From Axinella damicornis (taxonomy: Eukaryota; Porifera; Demospongiae; Axinellida; Axinellidae), in assembly GCA_963931865.1 (NCBI GenBank), contig OZ007505.1, forward strand, positions 1,225,289-1,289,288: DNA of 64,000 nucleotides, read 5' to 3'. The notes below the pieces were generated by a model. The model searched no databases. It saw only the letters and a list, made by a program, of their open reading frames with translations, and had not been told where the DNA came from. The translations under genes and the position numbers were made by a program. Positions 11,313 through 22,335 of the stretch are shown here, piece by piece. The number at the start of each line of letters is the position of its first letter. Position 1 is the first letter of the stretch.

Positions 11313-11734
11313 GAACTATCTAAACACACACTAGATTAGTGAATACACAGCACACCATGCACAGGAAGCACACATCCGTGTGTTGGGCAAGGCGTAGCTG
11401 TTGTCTGGTTCCCTTAGTTCACTTTCTATATATAGAACTATGCTGCTGAACGCACTTCTTGCTTCTTGCTAGCCACTTAGCATGGTGTATCTTCTGACTC
11501 AATTTCATCTTCATGCATTCACTGCCCCGTTATGGTGGTGCGAATTGAATACATGGTCATACACATACATGGCGGAGAGGGCAATAACTGCATTCCTAAT
11601 TCCGTTACAGACACCATACAACTGCTGCCTGCTTGGCATACAATCAATCAATCAATCAATCAAAATTTTATGTCACTTGCATAAAAGCAACCAGCCTGGG
11701 GAGGCTTATGAGACAGTACATGATACATTCTCCC

Positions 11735-11787
11735 TAGTCTCGTGCCCAGACCCTCATACACGCGGAGAGGGTCTGGGAACAAGACTA
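11735..11787. repeat. Hairpin-family copy (TAGTCTCGTGCCCAGACCCTC type)
   Basis: TAGTCTCGTGCCCAGACCC and GGGTCTGGGAACAAGACTA pair around a CTCATACACGCGGAGA loop. This subgroup is the closest in form to the repeating unit of the ATG9 satellite. Confidence 0.85.
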
Positions 11788-11901
11788 CATCCTCCCTGAA
11801 GAGCTCCCATAGCATAGTAGCCTCATCCACAGGAGCTACTTAGCTGTTACCTCAGTTGTGCCAGCAACACAGGCAGTGAAGGATCTCCAACCAAAATGTA
11901 C

Positions 11902-11950
11902 TAGCCTTGTACCCAGGCCCCGCCCTACCTGGGGCCTGGGTACGAGGCTA
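11902..11950. repeat. Hairpin-family copy
   Basis: CTAGCCTTGTACCCAGGCCCC and GGGGCCTGGGTACGAGGCTA form a nearly perfect stem with a very short loop (GCCCTACCT). Confidence 0.85.
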
Positions 11951-12189
11951 AAACATATGGTATTTGCATTATATCTCCAAAACTTGAGTCACAAATCTCG
12001 CTCATAGCTGAATGATATTCTACCTCTACCCACATTTGTGGATTGAAACCTTGGTAGCTACTGACCACCTACCTTAGGTATGGCAGCAGCTGCCGACACA
12101 AGAATATGTTGATTCCTGCAGAGGAAGTAAGTCATTCAAGTAAGATGCACTGTGCGATGGTTATCGTTGCTCATAGAGATAGAGATAGA

Positions 12190-12285
12190 ATCCACAGAAA
12201 AGTTCTAGGACCAGCCGAGATTTAAATCCTGACCTTCTGAACACCAGTCCGATGGTCTACCACTAACCCACTGGGCCCAGAACAC
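12190..12285 (-). mobile_element. tRNA-derived SINE-like segment
   Basis: On the minus strand, GTGGGTTAGTGGTAGACC resembles a tRNA D-arm/A box and AGGATTTAAATCTC a B box, with spacing like a tRNA. The acceptor stem is not convincing, so this is read as a decayed tRNA-derived element, not a tRNA gene. Confidence 0.4.
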
Positions 12286-12359
12286 AAACTGCATGCAGTA
12301 GCATTGTGTCACTGCTGAGAGGGAAGTATTGTGTTAAAGCAGTTTGAATTCAGTTTGTG

Positions 12360-12440
12360 GCCTAGACTCAGCGGCGTGTGCAAGAGCATCTGACTAGTAC
12401 CAGAGGGTAATGGTTTCAATCCCAGCTGGATCCTGGGGCT
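12360..12440 (+). mobile_element. tRNA-derived SINE-like segment
   Basis: TAGACTCAGCGGCGTG with GCAAGAGCATCTGAC looks like an A box/D arm and GGTTTCAATCCC like a B box. No clean acceptor stem or terminal poly-A is visible. It lies about 75 bp from the opposite-strand tRNA-like segment. Confidence 0.45.
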
Positions 12441-13380
12441 ATTCCACGGGTATCAATTTCTCTCTCTCATCCACTCACGCAGGTTCTGGTAGTGAGTCAA
12501 CATATTTCTGGTCGTATGCATCAGAGTCAGGCTCCTCGTGCTTGTGCTTAGTAACGACTCTCTTGCCTCCTGCCTTCACTGCAAACGTGATGTGGGTGTA
12601 TGGATGAGTGTGAAGGAGTAAGTGTATGTGTGTTTAGATATACACAACCCGGCCCGGGCCTCCTTAGTATACTCGTACCCAGTAGCACAAGAGTGGTACG
12701 TGTGTGGGTGTGTTGGAATTGATGTGTGTGCTTGAAAACGATTGTTTGGGCGTGTGAGAGAGTGCAGGCGGCAGGCCTCACTTAAATCCTTGCTCCACCA
12801 ACTAACTTACCAGCAGGGGGGTGGCCAGCTTTCAGTTCAGTAGGCTCACTGGACATCTTCCCTCCCTTAGTCTCCCTCACTTTCCAAGTTCAAATCCGGG
12901 TTCTCTAAGTTGTCACTTGTTGAAGGGGCCAAAGGTGCAAAGGTCATTTACACACATGGGCGTGACAAGGTCTGGTTCCGAGATCTATCGAGACTAGACA
13001 GATTGATCGACGCGCGTTTGGTTTGTTGTGACTTTAGGAGCATCTTGTGAGTTTGTGACCAATAGCTTCGGAATAGGCTGAAGGGTATAATAAAGACTAG
13101 TGTTTTCAGAACACAGGAGAATTCGATTCTTCCTGACCTGTTGCCTAATTAATGCCCACCAATTTTTGTTAACTTCTACATGGCTGCTTCATGTAGCTGG
13201 CTGGCAAGCCATGCTCTGATTTGAAAGTTGTCCCTTATGATGTGGCCCACAATGTCATGGCATGGTGGTTAATTGGGGCAAGCCTGAGCGTTGTGCTTGT
13301 TTAGTGTACGACTATACATCCAAGTAATGTTGTGTCTGGTCTGGACCGGTCACCAAGCAGTGCACGATGGAGGTGGAGCC

Positions 13381-13434
13381 TAGCCTCACTCTCTCAACCC
13401 CATTATTTGAGGAGAGAGCCTGGGATCGAGGCTA
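13381..13434. repeat. Hairpin-family copy
   Basis: TAGCCTCACTCTCTCAA and TTGAGGAGAGAGCCTGGGATCG-like arms end in GAGGCTA. It is diverged but keeps TAGCCTC/GAGGCTA ends. Confidence 0.65.
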
Positions 13435-14250
13435 GGTGGAACCGGTAAATGCTAGAGGATGAACTACTACTGCGGACTAAATTGCAGATAGCCGTGAACA
13501 AAATTGGGGGTCAACAGAGTCTAGCTAGGTACTACGAACTTGAAACTGCAGACTGCCATGAACGAGGTTGGGCTCAACATAGTCAATGTACTACAAACTT
13601 GAAACTGCAAACTGATCGAAGCATGAGCTATGAACTTGAAACTACAACTGTAGACCAGGTCAAGGTAGCCTACACCCGTGGTGCAGTGCCACGCCCTTTC
13701 TCTGGACAGAAGCCTCTTAGCCTTGTACTCAGGCCCCACCCTCAAGTATGTATGCTGTGCCGCACAGCCCGGGCCGCACAGCCAATGACCGTATATATCT
13801 AAGTGTAATATGTTATGCTGCTCGCATATAAACATCAGACAGTGCAGAGAATAGACACACTAAAGTGATACAACTTTGCCAGTGGTGAATGACTCCACAT
13901 GATCAGGCGAGCCCCACAATGTCCCTTGCATTCTTCTAGTTCGTTCCTATTTGCTGAGTGTGCCCCAACTAAATCGACTTTGCCAGTAGCCTATACTTAA
14001 TGACTTTTCAAGTATTAGTGCATCAGGTGGTCGTGTCGTCCTTCCTCATGGTGTGACCACGTTTCTTGTATCCATCACAATAGAGTATTCCTCTGTGTGT
14101 AATGTGGGCCTGAGCTAGAGTGAATTTGACAGAGCTTGTGGAATGTTGACTCATCAATGCCAGGAGAAGGGCTTAGCAAATTGAATCTCTACCCTCTCTT
14201 CCTCCTAGGAAGGATCCAGTGACAAGACCCCACCAACCACTGTCAGCAAG

Positions 14251-14502
14251 ATGGGCAAACCCTTCGGTGCCCTCGGCATCCACATCAAGAACATCGTCAC
14301 ATACTCTCTCTCTCCCTTCGAGCAGCGGGCGTTTGCAGGCATACTCCGGCAAGGGATCCCCAACGTTATCAGGAGATTCTTTGATCAGGTGTTCTACATA
14401 GCGCCTGGAATGACGATGGCTGCACTGGTGTACCACTACGGGACAAAGGACTTTAACCGAAGAAACAGGAAGAACCCAGCGGACTATGACAATGAGGAGT
14501 AG
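14251..14502 (+). CDS. UQCRQ: Ubiquinol-cytochrome c reductase subunit 8 (QP-C)
   Basis: This is the small complex III subunit of the mitochondrial inner membrane. The complete 83-aa ORF contains the family signature YSLSPFEQRAF followed by GIPNVIRRFFDQV, one membrane helix (about residues 45-62, FYIAPGMTMAALVYHYG), and the conserved end FNRRNRKNPADYDNEE. Human UQCRQ is about 82 aa with the same order of motifs. The coding region is uninterrupted. An acceptor-like TTCCTCCTAG at 14199-14208 suggests a separate 5' noncoding exon. Confidence 0.95.
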   Translation: MGKPFGALGIHIKNIVTYSLSPFEQRAFAGILRQGIPNVIRRFFDQVFYIAPGMTMAALVYHYGTKDFNRRNRKNPADYDNEE

Positions 14503-14799
14503 AGAGTGACACACACCTACAGTGTATTATGTCATAGGCATAGCCACCACTTGTATCATCTAGCTGACCATTACAACCAGCATCCTATTAACTTTGGTGA
14601 GTGGATAGACCCAATTTGCTTAGTCCAAGGGTTTCTTTGGTGCACGTAACCTTTGACCTCTACCGACTCGAGGAAAGACACAAAAGCAGGCTATGCAAGC
14701 AACTTTAGTGAATAAATAAGTATGCTTAGCTTCTGTCCTACACTGAGAAAGGCATTTTACAGATTTTTGGGCGAGTCCAGTCCAGTCCACCAGTCCAGT

Positions 14800-14808
14800 G
14801 AATAAAGA
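14800..14808 (+). terminator. Candidate polyadenylation signal of UQCRQ
   Basis: AATAAA in CCAGTGAATAAAGAC lies about 300 bp after the stop codon. An earlier AATAAATAAG near 14710 is an alternative. Confidence 0.4.
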
Positions 14809-15347
14809 CACCCAGAATAATGTGATGTACAAACCCTTACTGTACTGTCCAATCGCTGTGTAACAGATTTTCTTCCCAACTTGGGAGTTCTATACCACAT
14901 TCAACGGAAATTTACTGCCAAAACTATTGCGTGTGATTGTAATGATGACACATGCAGTCATTGAGATGTGTTCCATACCATATGGCCATGTCGACTGTAT
15001 CTACATACTGCGCGTTTGAAATTGTGGTCACGTGACTGTGAATGGTTAATTAATCAATTATTACCTGCGCGCGCTGAGCGCATATAGCCAGCCGGCTGGC
15101 ACAAATACATATCTGAATCTGTACAGTTGTGATACAGATAAATTGTATTTACACATCTGAAACACATCCTTCTTTACAGATACGATACAGAATTCCATGC
15201 ATACACATCTGAATCAGGTATTGAGCTACAGGTGTGATACAGATTGTAGCACTTCCCTGCACTTTGATCCGATTAACACATAAAAGTATCCGATACGCAC
15301 CTGTAGCAACGTATCTGTCACAGTTCAGTAAATTTTCAGTTCTGGTT

Positions 15348-15439
15348 CAGATCTGCATTCAGATCTGCATTCAGATCTGCATTCAGATCTGCATTCAGAT
15401 CTGCATTCAGATCTGCATTCAGATCTGCATTCAGATCTG
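15348..15439. repeat. 12-bp tandem repeat (CAGATCTGCATT)n
   Basis: Seven to eight near-identical 12-bp units. Related ATCTGAA/ATACAGAT words recur in the preceding 250 bp, so it seems to have grown from a local ATCTG-rich sequence. It lies about 230 bp upstream of the first exon of CARD/NB-ARC gene A. Confidence 0.9.
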
Positions 15440-15500
15440 TACCAGAACAGGAAGTCAACAGTACTGTATCAGATATGATTATTTTTGGCTGTGTAGGTCA

Positions 15501-15594
15501 TAGCCTCGTTCCCAGGCCCGAGACTCTGCCCTCTGCTCTCCTAGTCTCGTTCCGAGACTACTGCTCTCCCAGGTCTAGTCTGGGAACGAGGCTA
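15501..15594. repeat. Compound hairpin-family copy upstream of gene A
   Basis: Outer arms TAGCCTCGTTCCCAGGCC and GTCTGGGAACGAGGCTA enclose a second small hairpin TAGTCTCGTTCCGAGACTA. It ends 78 bp before ATG 15673, in the presumed promoter. Confidence 0.8.
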
Positions 15595-15672
15595 GTATCC
15601 ACAGTTCACTGCGGTATTTCCTGCACAAAACGAGATCCCGAACCGCCGCGCCTGCAGTGCAGGTTGTTCGTG

Positions 15673-16138
15673 ATGGCAACAGACAACAGCGCTGCTACTA
15701 CTATTGCTGGGCCTATAGGTACAAGCTAGCTATATAGCTACTATTCCTAGAAAGGGAGAAAAAAAAAGGGTTGTGGTGTATAGGCCTGTCGACTCTTTTT
15801 TTTTTTTGATGTCCAGATATCCCGGAATTGCCACGCACATGTATTGTAGTATTATTTTGGTCTTTAAAACCACATGTAGAGTGTGATCCTCCACTGTGGG
15901 AATGTGGCAATTGTAGGCCTATAAAAGTTTTGCTTGCAGGTAGCTAGGAGAAGTAGGAATGCTAGAAGTGCATGCAGTGCATTCCTTGCAAGAAGCATCA
16001 CATAAATAGGGATTGCATTGTCATCACAGGTGTAAATCCTTCCTTGAAATTGGAGACGTATACTGGACTAATATTAACCTCTTAGGGTTCTTTCACAATT
16101 TTATTTTTTCGCAGGTTACGTCATTGTGATTTTTGAAA

Positions 16139-16179
<41 letters not shown>

Positions 16180-19100
16180 AGCGTCATGAGGAATACCACC
16201 TTTCCTCACAACAATATCTCAAAAACTGTTCATGGAGTGAAAGCTGTTAGTGAAATGTTTACAAAAAACAGGTTATACACATGTGAACACTTCCACGGCC
16301 AGATGTAATTTAGTGTCACAACGTGGACCCCCCCCCCCCCCCCCCCCCCCCCCTCCCTCCCTCCCCCCAACGTCACAATGATGTATTTCGTGGAAAAAAT
16401 AAATTGTGAAAGACCCCTTAGCTCCCCGTACTGTACAGTTTATTGATTGCGAGCTTAAATTAACCCTTCTGTTCGTGCAGTACATGCAGGCTCTGGCTCA
16501 TGAATGGGATGGGATGAAAGGTTCGGTTGGGTGACTTTTGTTTCCACAACACTGCATGGGTGGGCATTGGAACTTAAGGGGTACACTTAATGAATTGGTA
16601 GAATAAGACTACCAGACATCATTGATTCCCCAGGTGATAGGCAATCAGAGTCCACAAAGCCAGTTCTGTCCCTCACTCCAAGACAACAAACAGAAATCCT
16701 AAGAGCATGCCATCCTGATATTCAAGGTTTGCTGGATCTTGAACAGATCTTTCCATACCTCAACCAGTGTAAGTTGCTGACAGACACAGAGCGGGAAGAA
16801 ATGCAGAGTCCTATCAATGTATACAACAGGAATCAAAAGATTGCACGGTTAGTGGAGTTTCTACCGAGGAAGGGATCTGATGCCCTTCAGCGGTTCATTG
16901 AGTGCCTGAAGATTTCTACTGATGGTACAGCCCATGGTGAGCTAGCTGAAAAACTCTGCATTGAAGCAGAACAAGTGCTTATGAGAAGGAAGGACAGTGC
17001 TGGTAGGTCACTTTGTTTGCAGTGATAAAGTTAGTACTTTGATGGGATAGTAGGGCTACAACATATCCCTTGAGACTGGAGTATTGCTAGCCTCATTCCT
17101 AGGCCCGCACCGCTTTTGGTTGCAACCAGAAAATGGTGCGGGCCTGGGAATGAGGCTAAGAGTACTGTAGCTGTTACAAGGGCTGTAACTTTGCATAGTC
17201 ACAATGTGAGTGTTGCAGTTCACACGACATGGGTCTTAATTTGTTCAAGGAACAATGCCCTGTTCTGTGTGTAGCATTTGTCTAAGTAAACTTCCCAGCC
17301 CTAGCAAGCACAATTGATGCTGCTTTATGTTTCTGTATATTATATGTTCCTTGAAACTGTATGGTAATTCGGCGGCAAATGCAAACAACAAGAAATCAGT
17401 GATGGAATTTTAGTAACCAATGGAGTGGTAGCCTCGCTCCAGGCCATTCCTGAGAATGAGACTATATTGGAGTTGTTGTATTGACCTCATCATTTCTGGA
17501 TACTTCTGTGTCGTTTACGATTATGATGGGCACATTACTGTGTACATGCAGGCATTATATATACTGAGCAGTTTTAAGGTAGCATTATACCTTTACCGTT
17601 AGGGTACCTTTAACCGTCGGGGCCCCGACAGTTAAAGGTACCCTAACGGTAAAGGTATAATGGCCCCGACGGTTAAAGGTACCCTAATGGTAAAGGTATA
17701 ATGGCCCCGATGGTTAATTAAAAGGTACCCTAACGGTAAAGGTATAATGCTACCTTAAGGCCCCGACGGTTAAAGGTACCCTAACGGTAAAGGTATATAC
17801 TATACTACCTTAAGGTACCTTTAATCGTCGGGGCCTCGACAGTTAAAGGTACCCTAACGGTAAAGGTATAATGCTACCTTAACTGCTGGCTGGATGGTGT
17901 AAGCTTGCTTTATGTTTTCCATATATTTGTTAGACCATGCATCCATACATATCATGTGAATGATGCCAAATGTGAGTTGCAATGTGACCCAGTGTCAGAC
18001 ACCTCCTGAAACTGTCTCCGGCTCTGAAGAGCCATGTATAGTAACAGTTTGAGCTGCTGACTGTGTCGCACTGGCTCCGCCAACCGTCCGCAGTGTCCAT
18101 TGCTAAAACACATGTAGACTTGGCGTGGACCAAGATGTATACCATCACATGTGTGTTAACTTAACTGGTAATATTGCATTCCTAAGTAGGGATGAGGCTA
18201 TTATGCCGGCACAGTTTCCGGCATAATAGGTAGGTTCACGGAGTTGGCATAATGCGGGAATAAACGGAGGAAATTAAATACAGGCATAATTGGGGTTCGA
18301 GTTCTGCCACGTGTCACTGGATGGCTTCCAGCGGTGAGGCTGCTAGCGAAAGTAGTCTAGATTCTAGTGGTCTAGTTCTGGTTCTAGCTCTGCGGGGTCT
18401 GTACTTTCAATACTAGACCAACTGAAGTCTCCACAGCCTTCAGACTGAAGATTTATGCACCTCCCGCTGGCATACAGAAGCAATGCTTTGGATCTCAAGC
18501 GAGCTATATCAAGAGCATAATTGAATAATCGGGATATAGCAAGATAAGAGCATAATCTGGAGCATTGGGGAATAGCATAACTGGTCAAAAGAAAAGCACA
18601 ATAGCCTCATCCCTAATAGTTCCTAAGTGCAACTATATTGCCATAATATAAATCCTTGCTGGGATCGCGGCCTACATGGACAGATTAGTTGCCTTGCGCT
18701 AAGGCGCGCGGAAATTATGGTATCTATTGGTCTATGTACATGCATCAATGAGAGGCAGGTATGTCTTTACACAGTGGGGCAAACAAATCTTTTGGATGTT
18801 GCCATGCATGGTGGGTGCCATTGGTAAGTTAGTGCTATTCCATGCATGCAGGGTACCAAAAGAAGACGTGGGTCAGGACTGCCATCCTCATCCTAGCTGC
18901 TGTTCTGCTCCTGGTGTTTCTCTACAGATACAACTATCTCCATTATTTGTCTGTAACAATGGCTTACCACTTCAACCTGTACCATTCCAAGTGCTTACCC
19001 TATCCCTCCGAGAACTTTGTTGGTCGCGATATGGAGATGACAGATGTCGTTCAACTTGTCGATTTTACAAATTCTGACACCAGAATCGTCAGTATTGTTG

Positions 19101-21835
19101 GCTCTCCAGGTTTTGGAAAGTCGACCCTGGCTATTCACGTAGGACATCACATGGTAGATCAAGGGGTGGTTGTCCATTATGTTAACATGATAGAAGTGCC
19201 ACACATGACAGTACTAGCTGAGAAGGTCCTAGACTGTGCTGAAATTTCAGTTAAGAAAGTTTCTTTTGAAAGGCTGCTGAAGTGGGGAAGAGGGTTGTAC
19301 CATGACACACTCCTTATCCTTGATAACTGTGACAACATTTTTCATCACAGCAAGGAACTGTTTCAGAATCAAGTAGAAGAGTTGGTGACGTCTTCTCGAC
19401 ACATTAAGGTTTTAATGACTAGTAGAGAGGTTGTCATTCACCTTGAGCAGTTTCGGCTATATAGGGTGCATGAATTGACCACCACTGCTGCATGTGAGCT
19501 AATGGGTCAAGTTACGAAAGACCTCACTTTCTTGCAGAAAGAAACAATTGCCAATTTGACAGGAAACGTTCCTTTGGCACTGCATATAGTTGCATCTCTT
19601 CTCAACCTGCCTGATCCTCCATCACCAGCAACAATCATCAGTGAGCTTAGAGATGAGCTAATCCCAACCCTAAGTCCACAAGAATTACCGAGATCCAAAC
19701 AAGTGAACTCCTCCATTACTCTGTCATATCGTTATCTGAGCCTAAAGATGCAAAAGATAGGTCGCTACCTGGCAAATTTCCCTGGTTCATTTGATCTAGA
19801 AGCTGCATATGGTGTTCTGTGGAATATTGATCAAAATGTGACACCAAAGTATGTGACAACTTCAATTGAGAAACTGACGCGTCAGTCACTCCTCGAACAT
19901 AGTCAACGTTTCAACCGATATCAGTTCCACAGGCTGATCCAAGAGTACTTTGTTGTCATTCAAGACTCAATTGGAGAAAATGGTACAAAAGAAACCAGAA
20001 GATTTGCAGTTAGTTTTGAGTGGTATTACGCTCAAATGTTAAATGAACTTACACAGCACTTTTCAATAAATCATGTGAAAGCCTTAGCAAAATTAGACAC
20101 TGAAAGACATAACATCCAGTTCCTACTCTATCTCTGTGAAGTTTCTCTAAACATAAACCTTGAAGTGCATAACAATGCCATAAGATGTATTCTCTTCGCA
20201 ATTCATGAACACTTTCTGCAACGTCGTTTTACTGATAACGAGTTATATGGCCCAATCAATGGTATTACAACTTATTGTGACAAAAATTTCAAATCGATTT
20301 CAAGAAGATACCCAGATAGCATAAATGCTTATTATGTAGCATTCATTGTTGAGCTGGCACGCATCGAAGATATACTTCATGGAACTTCAAGTGCAATTGA
20401 GGTGTTTGTCTCTCGGAAGCAATTCATTGAGAGTATGGCATCACGTGTAACCGGAAAAAGTGGATCACCTGCATATAGAAAATTTTATTATAGCCTGTCA
20501 GATTATTACAACAGAGTTGGTGATCACATTAATGCCAAGGAATGCAATGAGAAAGTTCTCCGGGCAACCCAACAGCTGTCAGAATGTGATCCAGGGTTGT
20601 GTGATTACCAAAGCATTGCAAACGCATACAGTGGCATAGGTGAATATGAAAAGGCCATACATTTCTATGAGCTAGCCCTTGAGCATCAACATCTAAAGGC
20701 AATTGACAGAGGTTTTATCCTGGTTAGGATATCAGTTACATACATTTCAAAAAAGGATATCAGGACAGCAAACATTTTGGGTATGTTACTGGACTTATTT
20801 CCTTCATTGATGGCTGCTCCCGCATCTGAATTTTGTGATAATGTTAAAATTGACAGCATCATACTACTTTACACCCGTCTTGGTTGTGCAAACAAGGCAA
20901 ATGTACTCAGAGAAAAGCAGTTGAAAGCCCTACATGAAATCGGACAAAAGCTAGATATAAATCTAGTAGTAGAAGTGCAGTATCTTGCAGAAGCTGTATT
21001 TGAGAGAGAGAGAAACTACTCCAGGGCTGTTGATTTGGCAGAATTAGCTTTCAAGTTTTGGGTATGGGATGATTCAGAATCGGGAAAAAAGATAAACAAA
21101 ATAAAAGTTCAGCTATGGCTGCTTATTGGAAAAGCCAAATATCTCCATGGAAACTACTCTGAGGGTCTGGACTATATACAGCGAGCAGTGGATTTAATCT
21201 ACAGTGGGAATGGAACTTCCACTTTTGCAGAAGAACTACTGCAAGCATGTCCTTATATCATCTATCGTGGGAAAGTTAGATGTCTTGTGGACCTGACCAT
21301 TGGAGGGGCTGTGTTCATTGGAAACACTGTTATACGTGGAATATTTTCAAATGTACTGGAAGTAGATTTGGATACACTCTTACCAGACCCTCCAAAAGTA
21401 ATTAGTGCACAAATGACCCGATTGTCAACTTCACGGGAGCTTGCCATGCCTGACACTCATGATGTATCCAGTTGGTCAACGATATCTTCGTCAGGAAGGT
21501 CTTTGCTGAAGCTTATCTTCACCACAATTATGCGTGTTGTGAGAGTCACCATTAGCACACCAATAGGAATAAAGTTGACTAGAACCACAGCAAAAGGTAT
21601 CATAGTTTCTTTTAATGTTGTTGGTGTATTCATTAAATTTTGCTTGGTAATTTGTCTCACACATCTGTGTTTTCGTCTGGTAATTTGTCTCACACATCTG
21701 TGTCTGGTAATCTGTCAGTTAGCATGCAATGCCATTGTTAAAGTTGCAGAAATATCTGGTTTAACTACATGTATCAACTTTTGTATGTATTATGTGTATG
21801 TATTGTATATTTTAGTTGTGGTTCAGTTTGTGTGA
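15673..21835 (+). CDS. CARD - TM - NB-ARC - TPR STAND protein, gene A
   Basis: The predicted 1132-aa protein joins 15673..15718, 16634..17002 and 18852..21835, both introns phase 1. Residues ~40-128 are a CARD (LDLEQIFPYLNQCKLLT, then LPRKGSDALQRFIECL). A hydrophobic segment, AILILAAVLLLVFLY, lies at ~149-163, followed by LPYPSENFVGRD. NB-ARC motifs in order: P-loop GSPGFGKST (222-230), Walker B LLILDNCD (292-299), LMTSR (326-330), GNVPLAL (376-382) and MHD-like FHRLIQEYF (497-505). TPR-like helix pairs lie at about 680-760 and 890-920. The last ~75 residues are very hydrophobic. CARD plus NB-ARC is the plan of apoptosome and innate-immune hubs such as APAF1; TPR would replace WD40 or LRR as the sensor. 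All nucleotide-binding motifs are intact. Ligand, partners and family name are unknown. Confidence 0.85.
16078..16425. mobile_element. Inverted-repeat element with two poly-C tracts in gene A intron 1
   Basis: The left arm (about 16080-16130: CTTAGGGTTCTTTCACAA, TTTTTTCGCAGG, CGTCATTGTG) is mirrored by the right arm (about 16370-16423: CACAATGATG, GGAAAAAATAAATTG, TGAAAGACCCCTTAG). Inside are a run of about 37 C (from 16142) and another of about 25 C (from 16327). No ORF is credible. Confidence 0.75.
17088..17158. repeat. Hairpin-family copy in gene A intron 2
   Basis: CTAGCCTCATTCCTAGGCC and GGCCTGGGAATGAGGCTA with inner CGCACC/GGTGCG pairs and a TTTTGGTTGCAACCAGAAAA core form a continuous stem. 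Confidence 0.85.
17574..17881. repeat. Tandem palindromic array, TACCTTTACCGTTAGGGTACC type
   Basis: Alternating orientations of TTAAAGGTACCCTAACGG and its complement are separated by GGGGCCCCGAC. About six half-units occur, with ATTATACC/GGTATAATG flanks. Every unit is self-complementary around GGTACC and GGGGCCCC, so the array can fold into many alternative cruciforms. It lies in the 1.85-kb second intron of gene A. Confidence 0.85.
18187..18622. mobile_element. ~420-bp terminal-inverted-repeat element, possibly hAT-like
   Basis: Ends TAGGGATGAGGCTATTATGC (18187) and GCACAATAGCCTCATCCCTA (about 18595-18614) are inverted repeats. TTCCTAAG occurs just outside on both sides (18179, 18619), a possible 8-bp target duplication, although four extra bases (ATAG) intervene on the right. 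The interior is rich in GCATAAT words and has no credible ORF. Confidence 0.65.
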
Positions 21836-21976
21836 AGATGAAGGACCAAGCTTTTAGATCAGGAACTTGACTGTATTCGTATGTATTACACACCTGGCTA
21901 TTGTTTGCACACTACACATAATATACTCTACACAATGTCATAAGATACATGTTCATGGCTTCACCGTATGTGTGAC

Positions 21977-22285
21977 AGTAGACCCTTGGACCCCAAAATA
22001 TTGCCTCGGTCCCAGGCTCTCTCCTGGGACTGAGGCTACCCAAAATAATTATGTCCTGATTAGCAATTAAGATTAATCAAGTGTCCTGATACTATCCTTA
22101 ATTCATGGTGCCCTTGTTCCACTGTATTATGGATGCATGAGGCAACTGAAATGTTCTCCATCATTATCCTTTCATTCACCTCATCCATAATACAGTGGAA
22201 CGAATTATAAGGATAGTATCAGGACACTTGATCAGTTCAACCTTGCCAACTTGGACACATTTTGGGGTCCAAGAGTGTCTGTATT
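21977..22285. mobile_element. TIR element with nested palindromes between gene A and COA1
   Basis: Outer ends ACAGTAGACCCTTGGACCCC (21977) and GGGGTCCAAGAGTGTCTGTA (22265-22285) are inverted repeats in the style of pogo/Tc1-type MITEs. Inside lie a hairpin-family copy (about 22002-22035, GCCTCGGTCCCAGGC / CTGGGACTGAGGCTA) and a 155-bp palindrome (22078-22233) with arms AAGTGTCCTGATACTATCC and TTCCACTGTATTATGGATG plus their complements. Three layers of insertion or growth are visible. Confidence 0.75.
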
Positions 22286-22335
22286 AACCATTGTCACACA
22301 AATGCAAGATTAGCAAGAGATACCAGTCAACCATA

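Larger units (their letters stand above)
11330..14207. other. Gene-free stretch, repeat-derived
   Basis: No conserved coding exon was found on either strand. It holds hairpin elements, tRNA-like segments, an (AATC)n run at 11641-11660, GTGTGTG-type low complexity near 12600-12740, and a diverged repeat near 13450-13660 with recurring GAACTTGAAACTGCA words. The 5' noncoding exon and promoter of UQCRQ may lie toward its right end. Confidence 0.5.

Noticed and set aside
10802..11329. 175-aa minus-strand ORF
   Set aside because: It spans both modules and both ends of a non-autonomous repeat; the related copy at 22686 does not preserve the frame.
12190..12440. tRNA genes
   Set aside because: A-box and B-box-like words are present, but acceptor stems do not pair and no clean anticodon arm is seen; SINE remnants are more likely.
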